From contig NZ_CP162102.1 of NCBI RefSeq assembly GCF_042466665.1, positions 6,014,001 through 6,078,000 on the forward strand: a stretch of 64,000 nt of DNA, in the 5' to 3' direction. Both the position numbers and the translations under genes were made by a program. This DNA is from Peterkaempfera podocarpi (lineage in GTDB: Bacteria > Actinomycetota > Actinomycetes > Streptomycetales > Streptomycetaceae). Below are positions 29,730-38,775 of the stretch, one piece after another (the first letter of the stretch is position 1; every line of letters starts with the position of its first letter). A model generated the notes under the pieces. That model searched no databases. It saw nothing but the letters and a program-made list of their open reading frames with translations, and had not been told where the DNA came from.

Positions 29730-30017
29730 ACTCCAAGAGATCAACGGTGCTCACCGGTTCGTGGGCGTGCCGTCGCCTCGGCCGGGCCGTAGACCTTCAT
29801 TCGGATAGGTCGTCAGGGGTGCCCATGGGAACGTCATGGGAACGGAAGGACGAAGAAGGGTGGTGAATGTTCGAGCAAGGAGGGTATCTGCGCCTCCCGT
29901 TCCAACCCATCTGAGCTGCGAGGACGGTCATCATCGAGCAAGACCGAGAATGATCACCAAAGTGTTGGTCACTCTTACAAAGCAGGGTCGGCGGTTCGAA
30001 ACCGTCTGCGCCCACCC
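29730..30017 (+). repeat. 288-bp direct repeat, left copy, ending in a tRNA 3' half
   Basis: This segment is about 90% or more identical by eye to 48261-48548. It contains paired ATGGGAACG motifs (29825-29833 and 29836-29844). It ends with the 3' half of a tRNA (29974-30016): an anticodon loop CTTACAA, a variable region, the T arm GGCGGTTCGAAACCGTC, and acceptor bases ending CCCACC. No 5' half is present, so this is not a tRNA gene. It is what remains at the far end of an element integrated into a tRNA (most like tRNA-Val with anticodon UAC). Confidence 0.75.
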
Positions 30018-30072
30018 TCTGAACTGCGGTTTTGCCATGCGCGGGTCCGGGTTGGCCTGTTTTCCATGGCAA

Positions 30073-30092
30073 ATGGGAACGTGATGGGAACG
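30073..30092 (+). repeat. Paired ATGGGAACG direct repeat
   Basis: Two 9-bp copies, 30073-30081 and 30084-30092, are spaced 11 bases apart just right of the tRNA fragment. The same pair occurs at 29825, 38523 and 48355. Helical spacing and proximity to attachment-like sites suggest recombinase arm sites. Confidence 0.5.
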
Positions 30093-30439
30093 AAAACTGA
30101 CGTTCTGTCAGTACGTGTGCGTAGATTCTGGAGCTTCGACTGGTCCGGGTGAGGCGCTCGGGCCGGGTGCGGGATTACTGCTGTCTGGTCGGTGTGCCGC
30201 CTGGTGCGAAGGCGCCTGCGGCTGCGGAGGTCAGCGCGCGTGCGGTGAACAAGGTGGGGTGGCTGCCCGGTGCGTCGGCCATGGCTGTCCCGGCGAACGG
30301 GCCAGCGCCGGCTGCAGCGGTGGGCTGCGGCGGATGGTGGAGAGTCGGTCGTAGCGGGCCACACCCAGCGGGGAGAGGCCAGCCTGCCTGGCCGCAGGGC
30401 GGGAGTGAGAGGATCCGTCGGAGAACGAGAGGGGTCAGC

Positions 30440-30874
30440 GTGGACTTGGCACCCCCCACATGGGGGCGCGTGGCGAACAGCAGCTTGGGACTGCTTCCGG
30501 CTGCCGGCAGCATCCTCTACGGGGCTCAGGCCAACGCTGTGTACCCGCGTCTCGCGGCCGGCCTGGCCCTGCTTGCCTCTGCGGTCATTGCTGTCCGGGG
30601 GTACCGCCTTGGCGCTGTATGTCGCAACACCGAGTTGACCGTCCGCGGCTACCTGTTCACGCGAGCCATTCCTCGGGCTGGGATCATAGAGATCACGGAC
30701 TTCCCTGCAGTGCGTTGGACAGATGCGAGCGGGCGCCCGCGTTGGTCACCCCTGTGGTTCCTCAACGCTGGTCCACACGAGACCCCCGGGATGAGGGCGT
30801 CCAAGAGCCGTGACATCGCCAGGCTGCGGCGCTGGGTACTACCCCGCAACCGTCGGCGGACGTCCTCCCGGTAG
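30440..30874 (+). CDS. PH-domain-like membrane protein
   Basis: GTG 30440 follows a GAGAGGGGT ribosome site and gives 144 residues. Two hydrophobic segments (LGLLPAAGSILYGA, then LAAGLALLASAVIAVRGYRL) precede a small cytoplasmic domain with strands NTELTVRGYLFTRAIPRAGI and ITDFPAVRW, the layout of short bacterial PH-domain (bPH) proteins. The function is unknown; such proteins often reshape or sense the membrane. A frame open to 30149 upstream is probably not translated. Confidence 0.6.
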   Translation: MDLAPPTWGRVANSSLGLLPAAGSILYGAQANAVYPRLAAGLALLASAVIAVRGYRLGAVCRNTELTVRGYLFTRAIPRAGIIEITDFPAVRWTDASGRPRWSPLWFLNAGPHETPGMRASKSRDIARLRRWVLPRNRRRTSSR

Positions 30875-30925
30875 ACGGGTTTCGCAGCGATTTGCGACGC
30901 CCACGTGCACCCAAGGGACACGGAT

Positions 30926-31126
30926 ATGGGGAAGACCCGGGTCGGCATGGTCATGGTGCTCGCATCGCAAATGATCTTGTACGGCTACTTTTTGGTGCGC
31001 TTCGGCCGTGCTGCAGTAGGACCTGTCGTGGTCCTGGGCATGCTCACCATGGGGGCCTCCGCCGCAGGCTTCGCTGGCGGAAGGCGCCCGCGGAAGGACC
31101 AGCCGAGGGCCGCCGATCGGTGGTAG
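30926..31126 (+). CDS. Small two-helix membrane protein
   Basis: ATG 30926 gives 66 residues with two hydrophobic helices (GMVMVLASQMILYGYFLV and VGPVVVLGMLTMGASAAGF) and a basic tail (GGRRPRKDQPR). It was not recognised. An alternative in-frame GTG lies at 30905. Confidence 0.4.
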   Translation: MGKTRVGMVMVLASQMILYGYFLVRFGRAAVGPVVVLGMLTMGASAAGFAGGRRPRKDQPRAADRW

Positions 31127-31254
31127 ACACACTTCGGCGCAAGTATCTACGGCGCTGGATGCATAGCGCGGTTCCCGGAGAGCAGATTGAGTTCCGCGAC
31201 GGATGACTCTTGAAGGGGGCTGTGGCGACGGGACATCGGGAGCATGGTGATCCA

Positions 31255-31479
31255 ATGACTTCCTGGCTGTGTGCGCGGAGCGCATGGGTTCTCGTACTGC
31301 TCTTGTGGGCCATCGCACTGGGGGCCTCTTTGATCGGTATCGCACTCACCCGGGCGCTCCTGGAGAGCCACCCGCCAACGTCTTTCACGTCGTACTTGCC
31401 CATGACGGCAGGCGGTACCTTTTTCGTCGCAGTCGTCGGTGCCGGGGGCATGCGGCGGCAGCGGCAGGAGGGTCGATGA
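31255..31479 (+). CDS. Small membrane protein
   Basis: ATG 31255 (MTSWLCARSAW) gives 74 residues with two hydrophobic spans (VLVLLLWAIALGASLIGIAL and GGTFFVAVVGAGGM) and a basic end. It was not recognised. A weak GGGAGCATGG segment precedes the start. Confidence 0.4.
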   Translation: MTSWLCARSAWVLVLLLWAIALGASLIGIALTRALLESHPPTSFTSYLPMTAGGTFFVAVVGAGGMRRQRQEGR

Positions 31480-31506
31480 GTCGAGCTGGTTGCTGTACGG
31501 CAAGCC

Positions 31507-31665
31507 GTGAGCCTCCAGGCCGACGAACTCCGCAGCTTCCAGTTCGTGCCCGTCGAGTCCATCCCCGAGCGCACCATTCCCTGCCTGGCCCGCCGCATCA
31601 CCGCGGCCGCTCACGCCCGAGCCGGACAGGCCCAAGCTCCACCTGGACGCCATGAGCCACGCCCG
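31507..31665 (+). pseudogene. Nudix hydrolase C-terminal fragment
   Basis: The translation SLQADELRSFQFVPVESIPE, then RTIPCLARRITAAAHARAG, resembles the last strand and helix of Nudix hydrolases, where an 'E..F.FV..' strand precedes a 'P.LARR' helix. The Nudix box itself is absent, so this is a leftover tip. Confidence is limited because the fragment is short. Confidence 0.4.
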
Positions 31666-31770
31666 CTCCACGGTGTGTGTGGGTCGACGGCGGACGGGAT
31701 GGGAGCTGGGGTGAGTGGTGGGAGAACCGGGCCGGTGGCAGGGTCAGCCGAGCAGGGGCATGATCCGCTC

Positions 31771-31890
31771 ATGCGCATACGACGAGAGGTCCGCTGGGCC
31801 TTGTGGGGGCTGTGGCTTGCGTGTCTGGTGTTCTCCGTCTGGTTCTTCGCGGAGGTGGTCACACTCTTCCTGCAGGCCGAGTCCTGGTGA
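31771..31890 (+). CDS. Very small membrane protein
   Basis: ATG 31771 gives 39 residues: a basic start (MRIRREVR) and one hydrophobic helix (WALWGLWLACLVFSVWFFAE). An AGCAGGGGC sequence lies about ten bases upstream. It is too short to classify. Confidence 0.35.
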   Translation: MRIRREVRWALWGLWLACLVFSVWFFAEVVTLFLQAESW

Positions 31891-32212
31891 CGCGGGCGTG
31901 GTGGTGGACGGTTCCGGTGTCAGTCGAGCGGCCACCCGCACCGGCAAGGCGGCTGCTGACGTCAGAGGGCATCGTGCCCTTGGCGTGCCCGCTCGAGAGG
32001 CACGCCAGGGGGAACCACGGGAACACCGGGCAGTGTCCCGCGGACGAGCAGGTGAGCGGTACCGCACGTCAGACGAGATCCACGTACGCGGTCTTCCAAA
32101 CTGGTGCGGCGCGGCCGTTAGAATCGACCCATGACGTCACATCAGGCGGATGCCGCGTAGATCCCCGCGCAAGCTCAGGGCCACTTCACTCCATGGGCAA
32201 TACGACGGTGGG
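31891..32212. other. Intergenic region, nothing recognised
   Basis: Overlapping short frames occur on both strands, but none has a good start and recognisable protein character. No repeat or terminator stands out. Confidence 0.5.
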
Positions 32213-32611
32213 GTGAGCACTCTGCTCATCAGCACGTGCCCCGGGCAGCCAGTGTGTTCCGCCGTTCACACGTACCTCTTCGTCGATGGCCTCGACGTGG
32301 TCGCGCGCAGTGACAGCAGAATGGCCGGCCTCGATCCAAGGCGGCTACTCCGCCCAGGCGGACCGCTCTATCTGACGGATATGCCATGCAAAGTGGATGT
32401 GGCAACTCAGGAGCAGCCCGAGCCGGGGCCGGACAGGCTGACCATCCGGATCCGGCTCCGGGGCGAGACGGTCATCTGGACCGACCTGATGTATACGGGC
32501 CTCGATGGAAGGCCCATCGAGGAGGTTCGCTTCCACCTGAACCAGTACCTGGGCGAGGTCGAGCGGGCCTATGCGGCGTTGAAAGACCAGCCCGGATCGT
32601 CAGCGAGCTGA
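32213..32611 (+). CDS. Hypothetical protein
   Basis: GTG 32213 (VSTLLISTCPG) preceded by GGTGGG gives 132 residues; an upstream ATG at 32150 is possible. The protein is soluble with mixed strands (HTYLFVDGLDVVARSDSRM, LTIRIRLRGETVIWTDLMY) and a C-terminal helix (EVRFHLNQYLGEVERAYAAL). No family was recognised. It overlaps the open frame of the next protein. Confidence 0.5.
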   Translation: MSTLLISTCPGQPVCSAVHTYLFVDGLDVVARSDSRMAGLDPRRLLRPGGPLYLTDMPCKVDVATQEQPEPGPDRLTIRIRLRGETVIWTDLMYTGLDGRPIEEVRFHLNQYLGEVERAYAALKDQPGSSAS

Positions 32612-32675
32612 GATCACCCTCGGGTGGCAGACGCACAGCTACCCGCGGGGGTGGACCCTTCAGCAGATTCGCGAC

Positions 32676-32906
32676 GTGTCCGGGGATCGAGACGCTGTCG
32701 TCCTGGACCCAAACCGAGCAGTGAAGTGGGTCGCCTCCGACGCCCACAAGGCACTGCACCCGGAGATCGTTCTCGGGTTCCACGACCTGTGCATCGTGAA
32801 GCCTGTCAATGACGACGACTGGTACATCGGCAGCTTGTACGACGACGGCAGCATCGACTGTTGGACAGCCTACGACGATCTCTATGAGGCGCTACGCGGC
32901 CTGTAG
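32676..32906 (+). CDS. Hypothetical protein, possibly N-terminally eroded
   Basis: GTG 32676 gives 76 residues including HPEIVLGFHDLCIVKPVNDD and WYIGSLYDDGSIDCWTAYDD. The same frame stays open back to 32583 with protein-like sequence (ITLGWQTHSYPRGWTL) but no start codon, so the real gene may have begun further upstream and lost its start, or may be translated from GTG 32676. It was not recognised. Confidence 0.4.
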   Translation: MSGDRDAVVLDPNRAVKWVASDAHKALHPEIVLGFHDLCIVKPVNDDDWYIGSLYDDGSIDCWTAYDDLYEALRGL

Positions 32907-33102
32907 CGGGATGCTGGCTGAGTGTCTAACTGCGCCACAACGGACCCGAACTTAGACGGACAACCACGGACTCCCATGGACGGTGAGCGCCGGTCACAGC
33001 GGGTGCACTTGCAGGTCACACGACCGTTCGCATTGCTTCGGGACGAAGAGGCCCGCGCGGTAGGGTGCGGAGCGACGGGGCGGAACCTCCTTGGGGGAGC
33101 GC

Positions 33103-33369
33103 ATGGGAGACCTGATCTGGGAACTGCTGATACGGCCGGTAGCCGATCTGTTCTTCGACGTAACCGCCGGCCCCTCGGTGGATCGGTGGCGAGCGCGAAA
33201 GGTCAACGCGTTCCGCCGCCGGCTCAGGAAAGAGCCTGCGACCGGCGTGACAGCAGCGATTGACAGCAACGCCCCCGCACAACGGCGGACGAAGGCACAC
33301 GTCACAGGAAGTCGAGGACCAGGCGGGAGACCGCGAAAGAGCCACCGGCGACGCCTGCGGCATCACTGA
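33103..33369 (+). CDS. Hypothetical protein
   Basis: ATG 33103 follows TTGGGGGAGCGC and gives 88 residues. The N-terminus is amphipathic (MGDLIWELLIRPVADLFFDV) and the rest is basic and Arg-rich. It was not recognised. Confidence 0.4.
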   Translation: MGDLIWELLIRPVADLFFDVTAGPSVDRWRARKVNAFRRRLRKEPATGVTAAIDSNAPAQRRTKAHVTGSRGPGGRPRKSHRRRLRHH

Positions 33370-33378
33370 TGAGGGCCG

Positions 33379-33789
33379 GTGGACCTGCTGAAAGGCCGTA
33401 TTCCTCGTCTCGTAGCTGCGATGCTGCTGAGCTTCGCCGCGCTCCCTCTAGTCGGCTGCGACCCAACCGACCCAGACAACGTCGACCCGATCACGCTGGT
33501 GAACGACACATCGAAGGTGGCCCACGTCTTCTGGTGCGCGAGCAACGGGGACAACGCATGCCGCGAGGAGTACAGCTTGGGAGTCATCCCCCAACGGGCG
33601 TCCCTTCAGGTGCACGTCTCATCCTACGAAGTACTGCTCCGCGTGAAGACAGGTACGGACCCAGGCCGCTATATCTGCGAAGACAACGCTCCCGGCAGTC
33701 GCATTGCTCTGAGCACGTCGTATCCGTCGACGAAGTCTGCGTACGACCACTGCGCTGACGCTACCTCCCCCACGTCCTCGCCCCGCTGA
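33379..33789 (+). CDS. Putative lipoprotein
   Basis: GTG 33379 gives 136 residues with a lipoprotein signal (LLKGRIPRLVAAMLLSFAAL, lipobox LVGC at about residue 27). After lipidation the mature protein would be a small beta-rich domain with several Cys (VFWCASNGDNACREEY). The GTG follows ATGAGGGCCG. No family was recognised. Confidence 0.55.
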   Translation: MDLLKGRIPRLVAAMLLSFAALPLVGCDPTDPDNVDPITLVNDTSKVAHVFWCASNGDNACREEYSLGVIPQRASLQVHVSSYEVLLRVKTGTDPGRYICEDNAPGSRIALSTSYPSTKSAYDHCADATSPTSSPR

Positions 33790-33988
33790 GGGGCGATGTT
33801 GAGCGTGCCCTGCATGCGGCTTCAACAGCGACAACACGGAGCGGGGCAGATTCGCGGCGTCGACCCCAGCGGTAGCGCCGTTATGCGGCCCTGATCAGAG
33901 CGTACGCCGAGACTCGAGACGGCCTCTGGAGCCGTGCGCAGCTACTCCGAGCTTGTGTGCGAAGATCCTGCCGCAGGAGGGGGAGGCG

Positions 33989-34201
33989 ATGCCGCGACAA
34001 TCGAAGCACCCTATCGATAGTCCGATCTGGATGGCGTTCTGCATGATCGGGTTCGGCTGGAACGCTGCGAGCCACGGAGGCTCCACGTGGGTTCGCGTCG
34101 GTGACTTGGTGCTCTGCGTTGTATGGGCTGTGCTTTTGGGGCGCTACATGGTCAAACGGCGCCGAAGGCGACAGCCGCCACACTCTGACATCAACGTCTG
34201 A
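33989..34201 (+). CDS. Small membrane protein
   Basis: ATG 33989 sits five bases after a strong AGGAGGGGGAGG site and gives 70 residues: PIWMAFCMIGFGWNAAS, a hydrophobic helix VGDLVLCVVWAVLLGRYMV, then a strongly basic tail (KRRRRRQPP). The ribosome site makes expression likely. Function unknown. Confidence 0.5.
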   Translation: MPRQSKHPIDSPIWMAFCMIGFGWNAASHGGSTWVRVGDLVLCVVWAVLLGRYMVKRRRRRQPPHSDINV

Positions 34202-34346
34202 CATCAACGTCCCCGGACGTAGGCAACCGAGGGCCGACACCGGGGCACGAGCGACCGCCTGAAGACCTGGATTCCTGCAGGTCTTGCATAGCTACGTCCG
34301 AACTTGCAAAGCAGTGATCAATGAGCTGTACGGCTACCCTGCCAGC

Positions 34347-34967
34347 ATGCGACAGCACGGCCGGTTTCGATGGCGCACCCGACTGCGCCGGCATCTCCCC
34401 TGGTTCCTCATAGAGCGAGGAGTGGCCGCCAGGGGTGCGGCCGACTGCGGAGCCCATGAGTGGTACAACCACGACGGCGTGATCGCGCGCTGCTACCACT
34501 GCGAGGTAGGGGAAGCCCCCTACGTGCCGCGACGCGAGCTGTTTCTCCGCGACGGGCTCAGCAGTGAGGAAGTCGTCCTTGCCCACCGGGAGACGCTGCA
34601 CCTTCTGCGGAAGGACATCGAGACTGCCTGGGTGGACGCCTACAGCGACGCACCCTGGCCCGCAGAGGTCCTGCCGTTTTATGAGGAGGCCTTGCGCATC
34701 GGCACAAGCCGCGAGGCTCGCGGATTCGACCACGACCCCGGGATGGGGATCGACGTGGACATCCGAGACGACGCGCAGTTTGACCTCCTGGTGGCCCTCG
34801 CCCCGTACAGCATCCACGTGGAGGCATGGAGCCAGGACACCGCGGTGTACAGCGCCAGCGACACCGGCACCGGCCTATGCGTCACGCTCACTGCGGCTCA
34901 GGAGGCGGAGCTCGTCGTCCGACTCAGCTCCCATGGAATGACGTCACCCCTCCACGCCCTGAACTGA
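34347..34967 (+). CDS. Hypothetical protein with a Cys/His cluster
   Basis: ATG 34347 (MRQHGRFRWRTRLRRHL) gives 206 residues; a TTG at 34284 is an alternative. A possible zinc site is visible (ADCGAHEWYNHDG, then RCYHCEVGEAPY). A C-terminal domain (GFDHDPGMGIDVDIRDDAQF) looks like a small alpha/beta fold. No family was recognised. Confidence 0.5.
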   Translation: MRQHGRFRWRTRLRRHLPWFLIERGVAARGAADCGAHEWYNHDGVIARCYHCEVGEAPYVPRRELFLRDGLSSEEVVLAHRETLHLLRKDIETAWVDAYSDAPWPAEVLPFYEEALRIGTSREARGFDHDPGMGIDVDIRDDAQFDLLVALAPYSIHVEAWSQDTAVYSASDTGTGLCVTLTAAQEAELVVRLSSHGMTSPLHALN

Positions 34968-35311
34968 GCGAGCTTCGGCTGCTGTGTGGCAGTGGCGGCC
35001 AGAGGAGCGGCGGCTGGCGTTGATCGCGCAAACGTGGGCGTCGGAGGAATTGCCAGGATCGGGGTTGACCTCCACGGCCCCGCTAGAGCCCTGGCCACTT
35101 GTGGCTGTTGGTCCGCCGCAAGCGGCGAAGTGACCAGCTTCCCTTCCGCCGAGACTTTTCTGCCCGCCCGGTACCGCTATCCGACTTGGTTTGCGTGGCT
35201 GGACGGGGGCTCCGGCGCTGCCGACTGGGTTATGCGGCCTCCGGGCGTCCTGACGGCGTGTAGCAGTGAGGGCCCCGCGGGGTGGCGGGGCTCCTCATGC
35301 GCGGGATCTTG
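34968..35311. other. Intergenic region with a weak terminator near its right end
   Basis: I see no gene here. At 35272-35291 GCCCCGC and GCGGGGC form a short hairpin about 20 bases beyond the stop of the minus-strand peptidase-like gene and could end its transcript. Confidence 0.4.
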
Positions 35312-35878
35312 TCAGTGGTGGGTCGGCCACTGGCAGTGCACGTGCGTGTCGTGATTGGCGTCACCTGGCCCCAGGACGAGGTTCGCGCCGAGGTTCCTGC
35401 ACGCCGCCATGAACGCCCGGTACGGAGCTCCTGTCCGCTTCCCGACGTGCTTGCCGTTGATGTAGTTCACATCCACGACGCGGCCCTTGTAGTGGGCGGA
35501 GTTGGGGCTGTGCCTGCCGCCCACGAACTCGCTGATGGTGAACGTGTAGTGGTACTGGTTGCGGAGTTTCAGCACGCCATTGAGCATCCGCGGGTCGAGG
35601 CCGACGCGGGCGCCGTGTGCGTGGCCCCACGGGCTGGTCTTGGCGGGGCGGCCGTTGGCGGTGTCGAGGAGGTTCTGCCGGGGGAGTGAGGCTGCGTCCT
35701 GGTGCTCGACGTGGGCGGTGGCGTAGCTGATTCCCTTGGTGTTGAGGATTTCGCGGGCGAGCCGGGCGGCGGCGCTGGAGGTGCGCGGCTGAGTGGTGTG
35801 GGCTGCGGCTGGGCCAGCGGCGAGGGCGATGGCGGCTGCTGTGGCGATGGCCGTTGTGCTGAGTCGGGTGTGTCGCAC
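35312..35878 (-). CDS. Secreted M15-type peptidase-like protein
   Basis: GTG 35878 follows AAAGGAG and gives 188 residues with a Sec signal (RLSTTAIATAAAIALAAGPA, AAAHTT). The mature part has the zinc-peptidase layout of M15 D-Ala-D-Ala carboxypeptidase-like proteins: S-x-H-x2-G-x3-D in SAHYKGRVVDVNY and a later His pair in DTHVHCQWPTHH. It would trim or open peptidoglycan peptides outside the membrane. The longer frame to 36031 is not used because the signal peptide and ribosome site fix the start. Confidence 0.65.
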   Translation of the reverse strand: MRHTRLSTTAIATAAAIALAAGPAAAHTTQPRTSSAAARLAREILNTKGISYATAHVEHQDAASLPRQNLLDTANGRPAKTSPWGHAHGARVGLDPRMLNGVLKLRNQYHYTFTISEFVGGRHSPNSAHYKGRVVDVNYINGKHVGKRTGAPYRAFMAACRNLGANLVLGPGDANHDTHVHCQWPTHH

Positions 35879-36164
35879 GGGGCTCCTTTGAGGTGGTGCG
35901 TTTGTTGGTCCGGATAGTGGATCAAGAGATCTGTCCGTACACCAAGTAACTTGTTGATCTACCACCTGAACGAGTGCACCCATTGCCCAAGGGTGACGCT
36001 GTCGCCACCCGAGGTGGACACCGGCCTGCATCCCGCGCGGCGGGGGCGGAGCTGTGAGCTATGCAACGAACGACAGGCTGAGGCGCGTGCCCAGCTTCTG
36101 CTTGTCCATGGGTTAAGATCCCGCGCTGGCCTGCGGAGAGTCCGATAAGGCGGGTTGGGGGCGC

Positions 36165-36818
36165 GTGGTGACCAAGACAGCGGGGCCGGTGGGCGGGCTG
36201 GCCCGGGCGACGTGCGGCATCCTGGCCGCATTCGTGTTGGTGAGTGTGGCGGCTGAGGTCGCGGCGTGGCACATGTACCAGGTAGAGCTGGCTCCGCTGG
36301 GGCCGCACCAGCCGGATGACGGCGAGTTCGGCCCGCGGATGATTGCCAACATGTGGTTCGGGAACCTGTCGGGCTCGTGCGGCGCGGCGTTTCTCGCGGC
36401 CGTGCTGCTGTTCATCGCCTGGCTGGCCAACATGCGCAGTCGTGCGGATGTGCTTTGGCCTGAGGGGCAGCGCCGTCACTCCGCTTGGTTGATCTTCGGT
36501 TGGCTGATTCCGATCGGGCGGCTGTTCATACCCAAGATGTACGTCAACGACTTGTGGGCCGCCGCCCAGCCGGATCTGCGGCGTCGTCGCGGGCATCCGT
36601 TGCTCGCCGTGTGGTGGCTCTCGGTCCTCGCCGCTGGCCACTGGGCCGTCGCCCCCTCAGCAGTGGAGCGAGCGGCCACGTCGCAGGATGTCTGCCGGGC
36701 GCTCCAGAAGGTGATGCTCAGCGACGGTCTGTGGATCGTCGCCGCCGCGCTGACGATCGGTGTTGTCTGGCGGCTGAGCGGCATGCTGGAACCCACCGTC
36801 CGGGCAGTCCCGGGGTAG
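36165..36818 (+). CDS. DUF4328-type membrane protein
   Basis: GTG 36165 gives 217 residues with four hydrophobic spans (ATCGILAAFVLVSVAAEVAA, FLAAVLLFIAWLAN, HPLLAVWWLSVLAAGHWAV, LWIVAAALTIGVVWRLSG). The signature SAWLIFGWLIPIGRLFIPK followed by DLWAAAQPD is characteristic of the DUF4328 family common in Streptomyces. Function unknown. Confidence 0.7.
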   Translation: MVTKTAGPVGGLARATCGILAAFVLVSVAAEVAAWHMYQVELAPLGPHQPDDGEFGPRMIANMWFGNLSGSCGAAFLAAVLLFIAWLANMRSRADVLWPEGQRRHSAWLIFGWLIPIGRLFIPKMYVNDLWAAAQPDLRRRRGHPLLAVWWLSVLAAGHWAVAPSAVERAATSQDVCRALQKVMLSDGLWIVAAALTIGVVWRLSGMLEPTVRAVPG

Positions 36819-36934
36819 GCGGGGCGCCTGCGAGGTCGGCTGACCCGGCGTAGGGGTTGAGGGATAGGGCATGGAGACGACGTAATCCCGCTCAGCGCGG
36901 AACCTGTCAAAAGGATCAAGGCAGGTAGTTCGGT

Positions 36935-37276
36935 CTAACGTTGTGCCGGGATCGGTGGTTCGTGGGGTTTCGGCTTGTTGATCCAGGCCGTTTCGGGGAG
37001 CTTCGGCGGCTCGGGTGGCTGGCGGACGAAGCGTTCGGGATGCTTCGCGTAGACGGCCTGGAGGACGTCGGCGCGCATCTCGCGGAGTTGTGCGGCGAGG
37101 CCGAAGTGCACGTCGTAGGGGGTGTGGAGCCCTATGCCGGAATGGCGGTGCTCCTGGTTGTACCAGGCGAAGAAGCGGGTGCACCACGTGCGGGCGTCCT
37201 CGAGGGAGCCGAAGCGTTCCGGGAAGTCATGCCGGTATCTCAGGGTTTTGTATTGGCTCTCGCTGTAGGGGTTGTC
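36935..37276 (-). pseudogene. IS3-family transposase remnant (C-terminal end)
   Basis: The minus strand reads SNDNPYSESQYKTLRYRHDF, FGSLEDARTWCTRFFAWYNQ and HRHSGIGLHTPYDVHFGLA, the end of an IS3-type OrfB integrase core. The catalytic Asp residues and the N-terminus are missing; the fragment is fused to IS5-type debris at about 37280. Confidence 0.8.
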
Positions 37277-37281
37277 GTTGG

Positions 37282-37389
37282 AGCCGTCTGGCCCGCGACT
37301 ACGAGACGCGCACCGACAGCTCGGAGGCGGTGATCCGGTGGTCAATGAGCATGGTCATGAGTCGCCGGCTCGCCCGGCGACCACGCTGA
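37282..37389 (+). pseudogene. IS5-family transposase tip
   Basis: The plus strand reads RLARDYETRTDSSEAVIRWS, then MVMSRRLARRPR and a stop, the last 35 residues of an IS5-type transposase. It abuts the IS3-type fragment on its left. It is not functional. Confidence 0.7.
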
Positions 37390-37462
37390 TTCCACCGTGT
37401 TCAATCTCAGGCCAGGGGTTCGTAGAACGGACGGTCAGGTGCGAAGTTGCGAGAACATACCG

Positions 37463-37930
37463 TCACGTCCTCACCTCTGAGATAGCCAGCAACCATTCGC
37501 TGAACGTCATCTCATGGAGAGTCCAGGCCGGACTGTCAAGCTCCTGGACCAGGACGCGCCAGGGCGACGAGGGCCCATCTGGAACGCGAAGGAAAACCCA
37601 TTCACCCGTCGTGGCCGACGCCACCGGCATCAACTCACCGGGGTTCGGCCCAACCGGACTGGGCAGGAACTCTGCCATGTCCTCCTCGCGCCACATCTCA
37701 AGATCCCCCCTGATGGTCTCTCCCAGACTGTGCAGAAGATGGCCGGCGGGGTGCTCCATGTACAACTGTCCGTTGATCTGGATCGAACCGTAGGCGTTCA
37801 CGATCTCACGGAAGTCTGCGGGGAATTCGACACCAAATTCCCGCTCCATTTCGACCCATGGCGCCGTATCCGACCAGTTGAATCGGGGTTCACCCAACAG
37901 GGCTTGGATCTCTGAAAGCGTTGCCACCAC
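37463..37930 (-). CDS. SMI1/KNR4 (SUKH) family immunity-like protein
   Basis: GTG 37930 follows a GGAGGGGG site and gives 155 residues. SUKH features are seen in order: an N-terminal helix, WVEMEREFGVEFPADFREIV, then NAYGSIQINGQLYMEHPAGH. SUKH proteins usually neutralise polymorphic toxins in the cytoplasm. No toxin gene is adjacent; the gene sits between IS5-type debris and a broken passenger gene. The longer ORF reaching 38524 is a fusion with that remnant and should not be used. Confidence 0.7.
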   Translation of the reverse strand: MVATLSEIQALLGEPRFNWSDTAPWVEMEREFGVEFPADFREIVNAYGSIQINGQLYMEHPAGHLLHSLGETIRGDLEMWREEDMAEFLPSPVGPNPGELMPVASATTGEWVFLRVPDGPSSPWRVLVQELDSPAWTLHEMTFSEWLLAISEVRT

Positions 37931-37984
37931 TGGGCCCCCTCCACCAGGTTTCGGACGTCCTGGCCGGAACCCCCGCCCCAGTAG

Positions 37985-38479
37985 CCTATGGGGCGCTGAC
38001 TCGCCTGGCGACCACGCTGAACATCCCTGGGCGTTCCTCGGCCAGCCAGCCCGGGCGACCAGGCGCTTCGCCTTCGACCGCACCCCCTCGATCTTTGCCG
38101 GAACCGCCTCCAGCCCGAGCGCCACGGCGAGTTGCCGACAGTCCATCGCCTCCCCGCCAGACCCGCTCCCACCGGTAAGGACATCCACGAGTCGGCGGTA
38201 GTCCGGCGCCAACGCATTGACATCGAGCCCGTCGCTCCACACCGGCACCACCGAACCAGGCACAGCCGCGGTGGTCCGCGCTGACTGCTCACCTGCCACT
38301 ACGACCGGCGGCACCTCAGTACCTCCGCGGGACTCAGCCAGCACCAGTCCGACCGTCTCCCGGGCGATCACGTACCGCTCCCACGCGGCCTCCGCCTCCC
38401 GCAGCTCGGCCTGAAGAACTTCCACCTGCTGCCGAGCGACCCGCTCGTGCTCCTCCAACAGCCCCATCACGGACGGCAT
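37985..38479 (-). pseudogene. Broken homologue of the IS5 passenger gene
   Basis: The ATG at 38479 opens MPSVMGLLEEHERVARQQVE, clearly related to MPSVVGLLEQRELIARRR at 3933. Similarity continues through EAAWERYVIARETVG and ALAPDYRRLVDVL to VPAKIEGVRSKAKRLVAR, then the frame shifts near 38060 (GWLAEERPGMFSVVARRVSA lies in another frame). It is the remains of a second, divergent IS of the same kind. Confidence 0.7.
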
Positions 38480-38522
38480 CCCAGGCCTTCGGCGAGGTGC
38501 GGGAGGCCTTTTTTGGCGTCCC

Positions 38523-38541
38523 ATGGGAACGAATGGGAACG
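38523..38541 (+). repeat. Paired ATGGGAACG direct repeat inside the island
   Basis: Copies lie at 38523-38531 and 38533-38541, ten bases apart, with a partial third (ATGGTCG) at 38544. The motif matches the pairs near both tRNA-fragment repeats. No tRNA fragment is present here. Confidence 0.5.
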
Positions 38542-38775
38542 CGATGGTCGTCGTCGGTGGTCTCTCCCGGCGGGAAACGATGTGCCTCTGGCCGAGCTGG
38601 CCGGTGACGTTGGTGTCGGAGGTCTGGTACTGCGGACCCGGGTAGTTGAGGGTGCCGTCCGGATCTGGCGTCCGCGTCTGGGGGCCGGGCGGCCTTCCGG
38701 CAAGGGCAATGGACGCGGTGACGGCCCCCGTTCCACCAGCGAAGGGACTTTGCGGTCACTTGGCCCTGGTGGGGC

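Noticed and set aside
29940..30017. A complete tRNA gene at either 288-bp repeat
   Set aside because: The T arm, anticodon loop and 3' acceptor strand are present, but no matching 5' acceptor or D arm lies upstream, so only a 3' fragment remains.
29797..30072. Minus-strand ORF reading GADGFEPPTLLCKSDQH, and its twin near 48505
   Set aside because: It is the reverse complement of tRNA T-arm and anticodon sequence, a well-known annotation artefact.
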